Source of the DNA: Paracoccaceae bacterium
GTDB taxonomy: Bacteria; Pseudomonadota; Alphaproteobacteria; Rhodobacterales; Rhodobacteraceae
Assembly: GCA_022822495.1 (NCBI GenBank)
Contig: JAJEBQ010000043.1
Span: 62,001-126,000 of the forward strand
DNA length: 64,000 bases
Direction: 5' to 3'
Within the stretch, counting starts at the first letter, position 1. Each line of letters begins with the position of its first letter. This document shows, in pieces, positions 39,058 to 48,714 of the stretch. Position numbers and translations under genes: made by a program. The notes under the pieces are model-generated. The model was not told the origin of the DNA. It was given only the letters and a program-made list of their open reading frames with translations, and made no database searches.

Positions 39058-39119
39058 CCAGGCCGAGGATATTGGTGTATTAATAAAACCCCTAACCAAC
39101 ATTAAACTTGCTCAACTAA

Positions 39120-40328
39120 TCACACTTTAATAATCCTCTTGCGAGACGACCTGAGTAGGTACCTTCTTATTTCCATTATGAAATTTGAAAGTGACAAAAT
39201 GGTTGTATCTTTGTTTGCAGGAAATTTCTCTTCACCGGGGTAAATCACAAATTTCTTTTTTACCTTCAAATCTTCACACGCAATATGAAAACCCTTTTCG
39301 AGCTTTGGTGTACGGCCAGCCTTGATTTCTATTGCCCAAAATTCACCTGATCCAAAATCCAGGAGTAAATCAATTTCAGCACCTGCGGAAGTTCTATAGA
39401 AGTAAGGATTAACCTCATACGGGAGTGTTGACATGATATTCTCAATAACAAACCCTTCCCAGGATTTGCCCAGTATAGGATGGCCTAGCAAGGTTTCATA
39501 ATTGGGTATTCGCAAAAGGGAATGAACTATCCCACTGTCTCTGATATAAGTTCGGGGTGATTTAACGAGTCTTTTCTTAACATTCCCGTACCAAGGTTCA
39601 AGTCTGCGGACCAGTAACAAGTCAACCATAAGGTCCAGATATCTGCTAACCGTGATTCCCTTGACTCCCAAAGCGCTTGCCAGTTTTGAGGCGTTGAATA
39701 ATTCTCCTTGTGAATGGGCTAACATCGTCCAAAAACGTAGGAGAGTAGTTGCCGGAATACGAGGCCCCATTTGAGGAATATCTCGTTCAAGGTATGTACG
39801 AATAAAATTTTGCCGCCAAGCATGGCTGACTTGATCACTTGTAGCTGCGAAGCTGTCTGGGAAACCACCACGCACCCACAATTTTATAAGTGATCTACCC
39901 TCTGGCTGTTCGATTTCAAAAGGATTAAGTCCCGCCAGTTCAGTATAGTGAATGCGACCTGCAAGACTCTCAGAACTCTGTTTGAGTAATTCACTTGATG
40001 CAGAACCCAAAACAAGAAAAAAACCATTGCCACTCCTTTCCCGTCTTCTGGTGTCAATTATACCCCGCAATGACATAAACAAATTTGGGTAGTGTTGAAT
40101 TTCATCTAGAATTACCAGTTTATCTTTATGGAGCTGTAAATAATGGGCCGGGTCATTCAGTTTTTGAATGTCTTCTGGATTTTCAAGATCAAGATACATT
40201 GATGGTTGATATTTTGCGATTTCCAGGGCAAGAGTTGTCTTGCCGATTTGACGTGGTCCAAGAATGGCAACCGTAGAATTTTGGCTAAGGTTTCGTCTAA
40301 TTGTTTGTTTGAGTTCTCTTATATACAT
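39120..40328 (-). CDS. DUF4143-type AAA ATPase (AAA_14 + PD-(D/E)XK-like C-terminus)
   Basis: 402 residues. The P-loop GPRQIGKTT is at 24-32 and the Walker B LVILDEIQHYPNLF near 70-83, followed by a helical linker with a winged-helix-like part (ASALGVKGITVSRYLDLM). The C-terminal DUF4143 nuclease-like region has AEIDLLLDFGSGEFWAIEIK, a D...ExK pattern. Such proteins are very widespread in bacteria and archaea, often horizontally acquired, with no settled function. It is the only intact gene between two IS66 fragments and is preceded by a 17-base inverted repeat that could be its operator. Confidence 0.9.
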   Translation of the reverse strand: MYIRELKQTIRRNLSQNSTVAILGPRQIGKTTLALEIAKYQPSMYLDLENPEDIQKLNDPAHYLQLHKDKLVILDEIQHYPNLFMSLRGIIDTRRRERSGNGFFLVLGSASSELLKQSSESLAGRIHYTELAGLNPFEIEQPEGRSLIKLWVRGGFPDSFAATSDQVSHAWRQNFIRTYLERDIPQMGPRIPATTLLRFWTMLAHSQGELFNASKLASALGVKGITVSRYLDLMVDLLLVRRLEPWYGNVKKRLVKSPRTYIRDSGIVHSLLRIPNYETLLGHPILGKSWEGFVIENIMSTLPYEVNPYFYRTSAGAEIDLLLDFGSGEFWAIEIKAGRTPKLEKGFHIACEDLKVKKKFVIYPGEEKFPANKDTTILSLSNFIMEIRRYLLRSSRKRIIKV

Positions 40329-40903
40329 CCATGTAATATTAATATTGTATCTTACATTTACAAGGTAAATTTACAATCTTGCGGTGAATATAAACCTAAT
40401 CACCGCATATTTTGCAGCGAATTAACTTGTTTCTGTGGTGAACAACTCCTATATTTCCATTAAAATATGCGGTGATTAATATGTGGATTCATGAGCATCA
40501 AAATTGGCCAAATTTCACATGAGACTCCGATGTTATCCTATCCAAGCGTGCTGGCGTACGTATACTTGGCAAAATGGAAAGTCTCGGCTTTGAACTTAAG
40601 AGCGAGGCTAGTGTTATTTCTCACAATAAATCGTCACGTAACCCCGGGTTTTTATCACATTAATTCAACGCCGATGTGCTGATAAGTTGAATTCATTTGA
40701 GAATTATCCTCTTTCCTTTCCAAGCAGTCTCTTTTTCCAAGCAGCAAAGTCCCCGGAGAGAGCAGTCATCCTTTCTGTCACGAGGAGGGCACCCGGGTTT
40801 GTCTTCCCGGATGCCCATGTGGTATTGTGCCTATTACAACACAAAACACGATACCGGATGGAACAATGCACATCCACGACAAGACACACCTTTCCATCCG
40901 TGC
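40329..40903. other. Spacer upstream of the DUF4143 ATPase
   Basis: No convincing gene. It contains the perfect 17-base inverted repeat at 40397-40478 and a short frame at about 40517-40674 reading SKRAGVRILGKMESLGFEL, whose helix-like pattern I could not assign. From about 40700 the sequence becomes GC-richer and merges into the IS66 N-terminal remnant. Confidence 0.5.
40397..40478. repeat. Perfect 17-base inverted repeat TAATCACCGCATATTTT
   Basis: Arms are at 40397-40413 and 40462-40478, with a 48-base loop. A third partial copy (TTGCGGTGA, 40379-40387) lies next to the left arm. It sits 69 bases upstream of the ATPase start codon, in an AT-rich stretch. It could be an operator, a small mobile repeat or a strong hairpin. 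Confidence 0.75.
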
Positions 40904-41284
40904 TTACATGAAACAATCGGGGTGGCAGAATGCAAGGTTAAAAACCTGACCGACATCCCGTCGTCCAGAGTATGGCCGCAATAGGCACGCATGGGGGACA
41001 TGGCCCTCAACATGGTCGGGCTTCTCCGAACGGAGCCGCGTTGACCCTTTGTGACCCTTCTGTCCACCGGGCTTGCGTCCCTTCACATGGGTGCGTTTCG
41101 GTGCCAGGGGTTTCGTCACCCCGTCACTTAACGGAGGCGAACTACTGTTGGTGCTGTTCAGGCCAAGACGACGTTCCAATTCGGAGATCAACGCCGCCTG
41201 CCTCGCTACGGTGCCCTCCAATTCCCGTATCCTCACATCCCTCGTAGGAAAAAAGGAAAACGTAACGTCATCGGTCTGGATCAA
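40904..41284 (-). pseudogene. IS66-family transposase, N-terminal fragment
   Basis: From an ATG at 41284 the frame reads a coiled coil (RIRELEGTVARQAALISELE), then RRLGLNSTNSSSPPLSDG and GRKPGGQKGHKGSTRL. This is the standard N-terminal helix and linker of IS66 (TnpC/DUF6444-type) transposases. The zinc-ribbon that should follow is garbled (HACLLRPYSGRR) and the frame stops at 40904. The rest of the transposase is missing. The right terminal-repeat-like sequence lies 144 bases upstream of its start, the distance expected from an element end. Confidence 0.82.
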
Positions 41285-41814
41285 AAACCACTGCTACCAA
41301 ATTATTTGCCTCAAGGGCATGTGTTGGACTTGCGGACTGTGCCGTCTTGTCATGGCCAACAGGACTTGACTTTCAGAATGTCAACAGGAACAATCCAATC
41401 CTTCAGATTATTGAAAATATTGAGCACCTGAATAGTTACGAATTTTTATATTCGCAGCAAATGGTTCGTATTTTCAATTGCAACCAAAGAACTTCTATAC
41501 AAACTGAGTAATGAGTTGCAGGGATTTGGATAAACAAAATACGCGTTAGCATCATTGATTTCAGAAGACTGACTCCTCGGCTATTGGAATTGTTTGGAGA
41601 ATTATATTACGCGACAATCTGCAAGCAAATCATGCCAAGCAACATGGAGTTGTTCAAGCACGCAGTTTTTGTAACTTCCTTAACAAAAAAGCACCACTTC
41701 TAGATTGATGGTACTTCAACTATATTCTAGATTGATTTATTTTACATTGCAGAATATCAAGTTCTCTTGTAACCATTTACCAAACCTTCTATTCGTACAA
41801 CTTAAGGGGTTTCA
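41285..41814. other. Right edge of the second island and mmsA upstream region
   Basis: No gene. It holds the terminal-repeat-like sequence 41428-41442 and the 13-base word ATGAGTTGCAGGG (41511-41523), which recurs at 10121-10133 in the first island. The last 200 bases are AT-rich and must contain the promoter for the valine operon. I could not pick a convincing -35/-10 pair. Confidence 0.5.
41428..41442. repeat. Right terminal-repeat-like sequence CTGAATAGTTACGAA
   Basis: 13 of 15 bases match 14238-14252, and it is inverted relative to 38664-38678. It marks the right side of the IS66/DUF4143 island. Confidence 0.55.
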
Positions 41815-43314
41815 ATGAAAGAATTACACCACTTTATTAACGGCAAAAAAGTGCAAGGGCAGTCCGGTCACTTCGGCAATGTGTATAATCCTGCAACCGG
41901 TGAAATACAGGCCAAGGTTCCTTATGCTTCAATTGACGAAATGAATATGGCAGTTGTAGGTGCTGTCAAAGCACAGAAATCTTGGTCTTCAATCAATCCC
42001 CAAAAAAGAGGAAGGGTCATGATGGAGTTCGTAAGGCTGCTCCATCAAAACATGGAGCCTCTTGCCGAAGCACTTTCTCGAGAGCATGGCAAAACTATTC
42101 CTGACGCGAGGGGAGATATTCAACGCGGCTTGGAAGTAGTGGAGTTCTGCATCGGCGCCCCTCACCTTCTCAAAGGAGAATATACAGATAGTGCCGGGGG
42201 TGGGATTGATATGTATTCTATGCGGCAACCACTAGGTGTTGTCGCAGGCATAACTCCCTTCAATTTCCCTGCCATGATTCCGATGTGGAAATTTGCACCT
42301 GCCATAGCTTGTGGCAATGCTTTTATCCTGAAACCATCCGAAAGAGATCCATCAGTACCACTGATGCTGGCTGAATTAATGATTGAAGCTGGCCTCCCTG
42401 AAGGGGTATTACAGGTCGTGAATGGTGACAAGGTCGCAGTTGATACAATTCTTAATCATCCTGAAATAAAAGCCGTTGGATTCGTTGGTTCGACACCTAT
42501 CGCAGAGTATATTTACACCAACGCAAGCAAATTTGGCAAACGAGTACAGTGCTTTGGTGGAGCTAAAAACCATATGATTGTCATGCCTGATGCGGATTTG
42601 GATCAAGCTGCTGATGCCTTGGTTGGATCTGGCTATGGCGCTGCTGGTGAAAGGTGTATGGCCATTTCTGTAGCTGTCCCTGTTGGTGAGAGCACTGCTG
42701 ATAAGCTCATTGCAAAACTTATACCTAAAATCGAAACCTTGAAGGTTGGACCCTATACGGCTGGTGAGGATATGGATTTTGGACCGTTGGTTACCAAGGA
42801 TGCCCAGCAAAGAGTTTTGGGTTTGGTACAATCAGGAATTGATCAGGGTGCTGACCTCGTCGTTGACGGCAGAGACTTCCAACTTCAAGGATATGAAGAC
42901 GGTTTTTTTGTGGGGCCGCATTTATTTGACAGGGTTACACCAGATATGGACATTTACAAAGAGGAAATTTTTGGACCTGTATTATCATCTGTAAGAGCTC
43001 AAACCTACGAAGAGGCACTCAACCTGACCAAGCAGAACCCATACGGCAACGGCACTGCCATCTTTACCCGGGATGGTGACACCGCTCGTGATTTTGCACA
43101 CAGTGTAAATATCGGGATGGTTGGAATCAATGTACCCATTCCCGTACCCCTCGCCTACCATACCTTTGGCGGTTGGAAAAAATCAGGTTTTGGGGATCTC
43201 AATCAGCATGGCCCAGACGCTTTTCGTTTCTACACAAGAACAAAAACGGTTACTTCCAGATGGCCTAGTGGGATTAAGGAAGGGGCAATTCTCAATTTTC
43301 CAACTATAAACTAG
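41815..43314 (+). CDS. mmsA: CoA-acylating methylmalonate-semialdehyde dehydrogenase
   Basis: 499 residues, aldehyde dehydrogenase superfamily. The catalytic Cys281 lies in GAAGERCMAISVAV. TPFNFPAMIPMWKFAPAIA and the coenzyme-binding FVGSTPIAEYIY are typical of MmsA. It converts methylmalonate semialdehyde to propionyl-CoA, the last step of valine degradation. It is followed after 42 bases by isobutyryl-CoA dehydrogenase, then the hydrolase and mmsB, giving a valine operon in one direction. Confidence 0.94.
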   Translation: MKELHHFINGKKVQGQSGHFGNVYNPATGEIQAKVPYASIDEMNMAVVGAVKAQKSWSSINPQKRGRVMMEFVRLLHQNMEPLAEALSREHGKTIPDARGDIQRGLEVVEFCIGAPHLLKGEYTDSAGGGIDMYSMRQPLGVVAGITPFNFPAMIPMWKFAPAIACGNAFILKPSERDPSVPLMLAELMIEAGLPEGVLQVVNGDKVAVDTILNHPEIKAVGFVGSTPIAEYIYTNASKFGKRVQCFGGAKNHMIVMPDADLDQAADALVGSGYGAAGERCMAISVAVPVGESTADKLIAKLIPKIETLKVGPYTAGEDMDFGPLVTKDAQQRVLGLVQSGIDQGADLVVDGRDFQLQGYEDGFFVGPHLFDRVTPDMDIYKEEIFGPVLSSVRAQTYEEALNLTKQNPYGNGTAIFTRDGDTARDFAHSVNIGMVGINVPIPVPLAYHTFGGWKKSGFGDLNQHGPDAFRFYTRTKTVTSRWPSGIKEGAILNFPTIN

Positions 43315-43356
43315 ACTAGGTTATCACCAAAGTACGAGCATTTTCCCAATACTGTT

Positions 43357-44487
43357 ATGGATTTCAATTTGACTGAAGAGCAGGAAGCTGTTTTTGAAAT
43401 GGCTTATGGCTTAGGACAAAAACATATATCACCCCATGCCAAATCTTGGGAGGAACAGGGATCTATTCCGAAAGATCTGTGGAAAACCTTTGGTGAATAT
43501 GGCCTGGGTGGAATAAATACCAGTATCGATTACGGAGGTTCAGGGTTATCGCGTGTGGACTCTGCACTGATTTTTGAAGCCCTCGCCATGGCATGTCCTT
43601 CGGTAGCCGCATTCCTATCAATCCATAATATGTGTGGGTGGATGATGGATACCTTTGGAAGCAATGAATTGAAAGAAAAATATCTTCAGAAGACAAACGA
43701 TATGTCATGTATTATGTCATATTGTTTGACAGAGCCGGGATCGGGTTCGGATGCTTCTGCCCTAGCGACCAAGGCCGTTAAAATGAATGATTGTTGGGAA
43801 TTAAATGGTACAAAATCATTTATTTCAGGTGGCGGATATTCAGATTCGTATGTGGTCATGTGTCGGACTGAGCAGGATGGTATTTCAGCCATTATCGTTG
43901 ATGATCCATCCGAGGGGCTTTCTTTTGGTGGGCTTGAAGACAAGATGGGGTGGCGAGCACAGCCTACCAGACAAGTTCAAATGGATCATTGTCGGGTCCC
44001 ATTGGAAAATTTTCTTGGCAAAGCAGGCAAGGGTTTTACTTATGCAATGTCGGGGTTGGATGGTGGCAGACTGAATATTGCTGCATGTTCACTTGGTGGA
44101 GCACAGCAGGCATTTGATCAAACCCTAACCTATATGCATGAAAGAAAAGCCTTTGGTAAAAGACTTGATGAGTTTCAAGCGTTGCAGTTTCGGGTCGCTG
44201 ATATTGAAACGGACCTTCAGGTAGCCAGAAACTTCCTTCGTTTTGCTGCCTGGAAAATGGACGAAGGTCATTCAGACAAAACCAAATTTTGTGCCATGGC
44301 AAAAAGGTATGTAACAGATACCTGCTGGAAAGTAGCCAATGAATGTCTGCAACTTCATGGAGGGTATGGTTATCTTGCCGAATATGGTTTGGAAAAGATC
44401 GTACGAGACCTTCGAGTACATCAAATTCTTGAAGGCACCAATGAAATTATGAGATTGGTTATCTTTCGAGAATTGAATAAAGGCTAA
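43357..44487 (+). CDS. Acyl-CoA dehydrogenase, isobutyryl-CoA dehydrogenase type
   Basis: 376 residues, FAD acyl-CoA dehydrogenase fold. CLTEPGSGSDASALATKA and HGGYGYLAEYGLEKIVRD are family signatures. The catalytic glutamate is in ILEGTNEIMR, the position used by isobutyryl- and short-chain enzymes. Placed between mmsA and the 3-hydroxyisobutyryl-CoA hydrolase gene, it most likely oxidises isobutyryl-CoA to methacrylyl-CoA. Other short branched acyl-CoAs cannot be excluded. It stops five bases before the next gene. Confidence 0.9.
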   Translation: MDFNLTEEQEAVFEMAYGLGQKHISPHAKSWEEQGSIPKDLWKTFGEYGLGGINTSIDYGGSGLSRVDSALIFEALAMACPSVAAFLSIHNMCGWMMDTFGSNELKEKYLQKTNDMSCIMSYCLTEPGSGSDASALATKAVKMNDCWELNGTKSFISGGGYSDSYVVMCRTEQDGISAIIVDDPSEGLSFGGLEDKMGWRAQPTRQVQMDHCRVPLENFLGKAGKGFTYAMSGLDGGRLNIAACSLGGAQQAFDQTLTYMHERKAFGKRLDEFQALQFRVADIETDLQVARNFLRFAAWKMDEGHSDKTKFCAMAKRYVTDTCWKVANECLQLHGGYGYLAEYGLEKIVRDLRVHQILEGTNEIMRLVIFRELNKG

Positions 44488-44492
44488 TCCTC

Positions 44493-45545
44493 GTGGATGA
44501 TCTTATCATCAGGGAAATAGGTCAGGTTGGATGGATAACGTTAAATCGACCAAAATCTCTCAATGCCCTAACCCACGAAATGATCCTTGAAATCGAAAGA
44601 AATTTAGACCTGTGGCTTACCGATGAAGATATCAATGTTATCATTATTGATGCCAAAGGAGAAAAGGCCTTTTGTGCGGGTGGTGATATCACAGAAATGT
44701 ATAAACGGGGGATGGCTGGTGATTTGGAATATGGCCGAAAATTCTGGCAAGACGAATATCGACTAAATGCGAAAATAAAATATTATCCAAAATCTATTGC
44801 CAGTTTTTTGAACGGTTATACCATGGGTGGTGGAGTTGGAATTGGTTGTCATGCCGAATTTCAAATTATCGGTAAAAACAGCAAAATTGCCATGCCGGAA
44901 TGCAGCATCGGATTGATACCGGATGTTGGAGGTTCATCTATCCTATCAAATGCCAATTTTCATTTGGGTGAGTATTTTGGATTGACCGGTAAAACAATGA
45001 ATCCCTATTGGGCAATGGTTACTGGTTTTGCCACCTATCATATTGATGAGAAACATTGGGATGATGTTAAAGCTGATATAATATCGAGTGGTCATCTGGA
45101 AGCGTTGGAAGAGTACACTACGCCACCGCAGAACCATCAAAAGCATTCTGCTGACCTCCAAGTGATAGACCAGATATTTGGGCAGGACACACTAGGCGAA
45201 ATTGAACAGGCACTCCTTGAATTGGATACTGAATGGAGCACGGATGTAATTGCCAGTATACATCGAAATTCACCACTTTCAGTGGCTTGTACATTTGCGA
45301 TGATCAGGGTGCAAAAAAGGCTCGGTTTATACAAAATTGAGGACTCATTGGAAATGGAATTCAGGTTTACTGCTCGCTCGGTTGAACATAGTGATTTTAT
45401 TGAAGGCATCAGAGCACAAATTATCGACAAGGATTTCAAGCCCAAATGGAAGCATTCCTCATTTAAAGAGGTTGATGATCTGGAAGTTGCATTTATGCTC
45501 GGTGCTTTGCATGAATATTCACTGGATTTAGGAGACTGTCGATGA
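44493..45545 (+). CDS. 3-hydroxyisobutyryl-CoA hydrolase (enoyl-CoA hydratase family)
   Basis: 350 residues, crotonase fold, with the longer C-terminus typical of HIBCH rather than hydratases (about 260). Oxyanion-hole segments are KAFCAGGDITEMY and MGGGVGIGCHAEFQI; MPECSIGLIPDVGGS carries the catalytic glutamate. It releases free 3-hydroxyisobutyrate in valine degradation. The start is GTG at 44493. Its stop overlaps the mmsB start by four bases. A separate hydratase for methacrylyl-CoA is not in the cluster. Confidence 0.9.
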   Translation: MDDLIIREIGQVGWITLNRPKSLNALTHEMILEIERNLDLWLTDEDINVIIIDAKGEKAFCAGGDITEMYKRGMAGDLEYGRKFWQDEYRLNAKIKYYPKSIASFLNGYTMGGGVGIGCHAEFQIIGKNSKIAMPECSIGLIPDVGGSSILSNANFHLGEYFGLTGKTMNPYWAMVTGFATYHIDEKHWDDVKADIISSGHLEALEEYTTPPQNHQKHSADLQVIDQIFGQDTLGEIEQALLELDTEWSTDVIASIHRNSPLSVACTFAMIRVQKRLGLYKIEDSLEMEFRFTARSVEHSDFIEGIRAQIIDKDFKPKWKHSSFKEVDDLEVAFMLGALHEYSLDLGDCR

Positions 45546-46399
45546 AAATTGGATTTATAGGTCTGGGAAACATGGGGTTTCCCATGGCACAACACCTCCT
45601 TGAAGCAGGTAAGGATGTCTATGGTTACGATGTAACTGAGAATTACCCAGATGGTGTCATCGCCTGTCCATCAGCTGCTGAAGCCGCTAAAGAAAGAGAT
45701 ATTGTCATTACAATGCTTCCAAGTGGCAAGATATTAAGCGAAGTCGCTGATCAGATCATTCCCAACATGCAAAAAGGTGCCTTATTTGCCGATTGTTCAA
45801 CGGTAGAAGTTGATACAGCGATTGAAGTTTCCAGACAAGCCGGGCAACATGGTTTGGATTTTATTGACGCTCCTGTATCAGGGGGAAGTCTTGGTGCCAA
45901 AGCGGGAACGCTAACCTTTATGGCGGGAGGGGAAGAATCTGCCTTCTTGAAGGTTAAGCCACTCCTTGAAATAATGGGAGGCAAGATAATCCATTGTGGA
46001 CCATCAGGAACGGGTCAGGCTGCAAAGATGTGCAACAATATGATTTTGGGCGCAACCATGATTGTAACTTGTGAAGCTTATGGGTTGGCTAAAAAGTTAA
46101 ACCTTGATCATGAGGTTTTGTACAATGTTGTTTCACAATCTTCCGGTTATAGTTGGACAAATAATGCCTATTGCCCTCTTCCGGGAATTGGTCCCCAATC
46201 ACCCGCTGACAATGATTACAAACCAGGGTTTTCAGCAGCATTGATGTTGAAGGATCTTCTTTTATCGCAACAAGCTTCGAAAGCAAATGGTTTTGATGCT
46301 CAGATGGGGGCCAAGGCGACAGAATATTACAAAAGATTTTGTGAAGAAGGTAATAGCAATCGTGATTTTTCAGCGGTTATATTAGCCTTATTGGAATAA
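45542..46399 (+). CDS. mmsB: 3-hydroxyisobutyrate dehydrogenase
   Basis: 285 residues. The NAD-binding GFIGLGNMGFPMAQHLLEAG is at the N-terminus, followed by DAPVSGGSLGAKAGTLTFM and the catalytic lysine in GQAAKMCNNMILGA. It oxidises 3-hydroxyisobutyrate to methylmalonate semialdehyde, the substrate of MmsA in the same operon. Its start overlaps the hydrolase gene (ATGA). Confidence 0.94.
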   Translation: MKIGFIGLGNMGFPMAQHLLEAGKDVYGYDVTENYPDGVIACPSAAEAAKERDIVITMLPSGKILSEVADQIIPNMQKGALFADCSTVEVDTAIEVSRQAGQHGLDFIDAPVSGGSLGAKAGTLTFMAGGEESAFLKVKPLLEIMGGKIIHCGPSGTGQAAKMCNNMILGATMIVTCEAYGLAKKLNLDHEVLYNVVSQSSGYSWTNNAYCPLPGIGPQSPADNDYKPGFSAALMLKDLLLSQQASKANGFDAQMGAKATEYYKRFCEEGNSNRDFSAVILALLE

Positions 46400-46417
46400 T
46401 GGAAATCTTGAAAATAA

Positions 46418-47833
46418 ATGAAGTACTTTGATTTACCTAAATGGACCCGCGAAGCATCCCTTTGGGCCGAAGAGTATTTTTCTAAATTATCTGAGCAACC
46501 TGTTCGTTCGCAAGTAAAACCGGGTGATATTGCTGCGTTATTGCCTACAAATCCCCCTGAGAAACCAGAAGATATGGAAGATATCTTCAGGGATTTTAAG
46601 GAAATTATACCCAAGGGAATGACTCATTGGCAGCACCCTCGTTTTTTTGCCTATTTTGTCTCTAATGCCTCACCAGCATCCATTTTGGCTGAACAACTAG
46701 CGACTTACATGGCATCAAACTGTATGCTTTGGCAAACATCTCCGGCTGCTACAGAGTTAGAGGAGCGGATGATAATGTGGTTGGGGCAGGCCTTGGGCTT
46801 ACCTTCAAAATATTCTGGTTTGATACAGGACACCGCATCTTCAGCAACCCTGACTGCGGTCCTGACCATGCGTGAAAAAGCCTTGGACTGGGAAGGTCTT
46901 GATAAAGGTTTGAAACACTCCCCTACATTGCGCATATATGCTTCGAGTGAGAATCATTCATCCATTGAAAAAGCTGTCAAACTTTCAGGGATAGGATACC
47001 AAAATCTTAGATTCCCCCGGACCCTGCCAAACAGGTCAATTGATGCTTTCAATCTGCGTGAAATGATTTTGGAAGATCTGGACCAAGGCTTTAAACCAGC
47101 AGGGCTTGTACTTTGTGTTGGGGGTACGGCTACGGGTGCAATTGATGAGCTGATAGAGCCACTTCAAATTGCCAAGGAGTTTAATCTTTATACTCATGTA
47201 GACGCAGCTTGGGCCGGTTCAGCAATGGTTTGTCCCGAATATAGATACCTCTGGAAAGGTGTTGAGGGAGCAGATTCAATTGTGGTTAATCCTCACAAAT
47301 GGCTGGGTATGCAATTGGAATGCTCAATTCAATTCCTTGCCGAACCTCTTCTTCAATCCAAAACGGTAGGACTTCGACCCGATTATTTGAGGACAAAGGG
47401 TGAGGATCAAATTTCAAATCTAAGTGAAATGGCTATTACATTGGGTCGAAGGTTTCGGGCCTTGAAGGTGTGGTTCACAATCAGAGCCTATGGACTGTCA
47501 GGTTTAAGAGAGCTTATCCGGAACCATGTCAAATGGTGCAATGAACTCGAAAAGAAATTCTGTCTGGACCCCGAATTTGAGATTTCCTTCAGTTCACCCC
47601 TTGCTTTGTTTGGTTTTCGCTTTACACCTGAGGGATTCAATTCGGAAGAAATGACGATCAGGCTCTTTGAAAAAATCAATGATGACGGCAGAATTTATCT
47701 GACACAGACAAAAATTGATGGCAAGTCAACGATAAGGTTTACATGTGGTACCTATATAACAACGCGGGAGGATGTGTTAATTGCTTATGATGTTATTGCG
47801 GAATTGGGCAAGCAGATAAAAAATGAAACCTAA
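46418..47833 (+). CDS. PLP-dependent group II amino acid decarboxylase
   Basis: 471 residues, resembling aromatic-L-amino-acid decarboxylases. The N-terminal HPRFFAYF and the catalytic NPHKWLG (Lys294 forms the PLP aldimine) are clear, as are HVDAAWAGSAM and SPAATELEERMIMWLGQALG. The substrate is probably an aromatic or branched amino acid; it may feed amines or balance the neighbouring valine pathway, but sequence cannot settle that. It starts 19 bases after mmsB and may belong to the same transcript. Confidence 0.88.
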   Translation: MKYFDLPKWTREASLWAEEYFSKLSEQPVRSQVKPGDIAALLPTNPPEKPEDMEDIFRDFKEIIPKGMTHWQHPRFFAYFVSNASPASILAEQLATYMASNCMLWQTSPAATELEERMIMWLGQALGLPSKYSGLIQDTASSATLTAVLTMREKALDWEGLDKGLKHSPTLRIYASSENHSSIEKAVKLSGIGYQNLRFPRTLPNRSIDAFNLREMILEDLDQGFKPAGLVLCVGGTATGAIDELIEPLQIAKEFNLYTHVDAAWAGSAMVCPEYRYLWKGVEGADSIVVNPHKWLGMQLECSIQFLAEPLLQSKTVGLRPDYLRTKGEDQISNLSEMAITLGRRFRALKVWFTIRAYGLSGLRELIRNHVKWCNELEKKFCLDPEFEISFSSPLALFGFRFTPEGFNSEEMTIRLFEKINDDGRIYLTQTKIDGKSTIRFTCGTYITTREDVLIAYDVIAELGKQIKNET

Positions 47834-47892
47834 ACCTTCTCCCAGCATAAGTTTCCAATTCCTGTGCTTTTATTGATAATTATGGATGATTG

Positions 47893-48648
47893 ATGGACAT
47901 AAAGGGAACTGTAACACTGGTCACAGGAGGTGCATCAGGGTTAGGAAAAGCAACAATTCGATATCTTTCTTCGAAAGGTGCCAACACTGTTATAGCTGAT
48001 TTACCTTCTGAAAAAGCAAAGCAATTGGCCCAAGAAATTGGAAATACATTTATTCCGATGGATGTGACTTCAACGGAGGATATCAAGGATGGTTTGCAAC
48101 AAATTGAACGAAGGCTGGGAAAAATTTCCGTTTGTGTCAATTGCGCTGGTATGGCACCCGCAGCAATGACCCTAGGCAAGGATGGCCCCCATGATTTTGA
48201 GGCCTACAAACAAACCCTGGATGTCAATTTGGCTGGTATGTTTAACGTCATACGACAAGTTTCAGCTCAGATGGCTGAAAACAAACCGAACTCTGAAGGA
48301 GAACGAGGCGTTATAATTAACACCTCTTCTATTGCTTCAACTGACGGCCAAAGAGGCCAGGTAGCCTATGCTTCCTCAAAGGCAGGTGTAGCTGGCATGA
48401 CTCTTCCACTAGCCAGGGATTTAGGCCGGTTTGGCATAAGGGTATTGACGATTTGTCCAGGTGTATTCGATACACCCATGCTAAAGACCGTCAAAGAGGA
48501 TGTTAGAGCGATACTTGCCAGGAGTGTTGTTTTTCCTCAGAGGTTGGGCCGGCCAGAAGAGTTCGCACATTTGGTTCGTTTCTTGATTGAATGTTCATAT
48601 ATTAATGGTGAAAATATCCGTTTGGATGGTGGATTGCGAATGGTTTAA
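47893..48648 (+). CDS. Short-chain dehydrogenase, 2-methyl-3-hydroxybutyryl-CoA / 3-hydroxyacyl-CoA dehydrogenase type
   Basis: 251 residues from ATG (a TTG codon immediately before it is an alternative start). It has the SDR cofactor motif TGGASGLG and the catalytic YASSK, with [11 protein letters not shown] and the C-terminal [13 protein letters not shown]. The overall pattern is close to the HSD17B10 type that acts on short branched 3-hydroxyacyl-CoAs in isoleucine degradation. That would suit the adjacent valine genes, but the substrate is inferred. It is separated by 59 bases from the decarboxylase. Confidence 0.85.
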   Translation: MDIKGTVTLVTGGASGLGKATIRYLSSKGANTVIADLPSEKAKQLAQEIGNTFIPMDVTSTEDIKDGLQQIERRLGKISVCVNCAGMAPAAMTLGKDGPHDFEAYKQTLDVNLAGMFNVIRQVSAQMAENKPNSEGERGVIINTSSIASTDGQRGQVAYASSKAGVAGMTLPLARDLGRFGIRVLTICPGVFDTPMLKTVKEDVRAILARSVVFPQRLGRPEEFAHLVRFLIECSYINGENIRLDGGLRMV

Positions 48649-48714
48649 GCGCCATGGATTGAAATTCAATTCGGTGATTTCACCCAATTTTTACAAGCAG
48701 AGAATGACAAATTT

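Noticed and set aside
40379..40478. CRISPR-like repeats from repeated GCGGTGA
   Set aside because: Only two inverted arms and one partial copy, no regular spacing and no cas genes.
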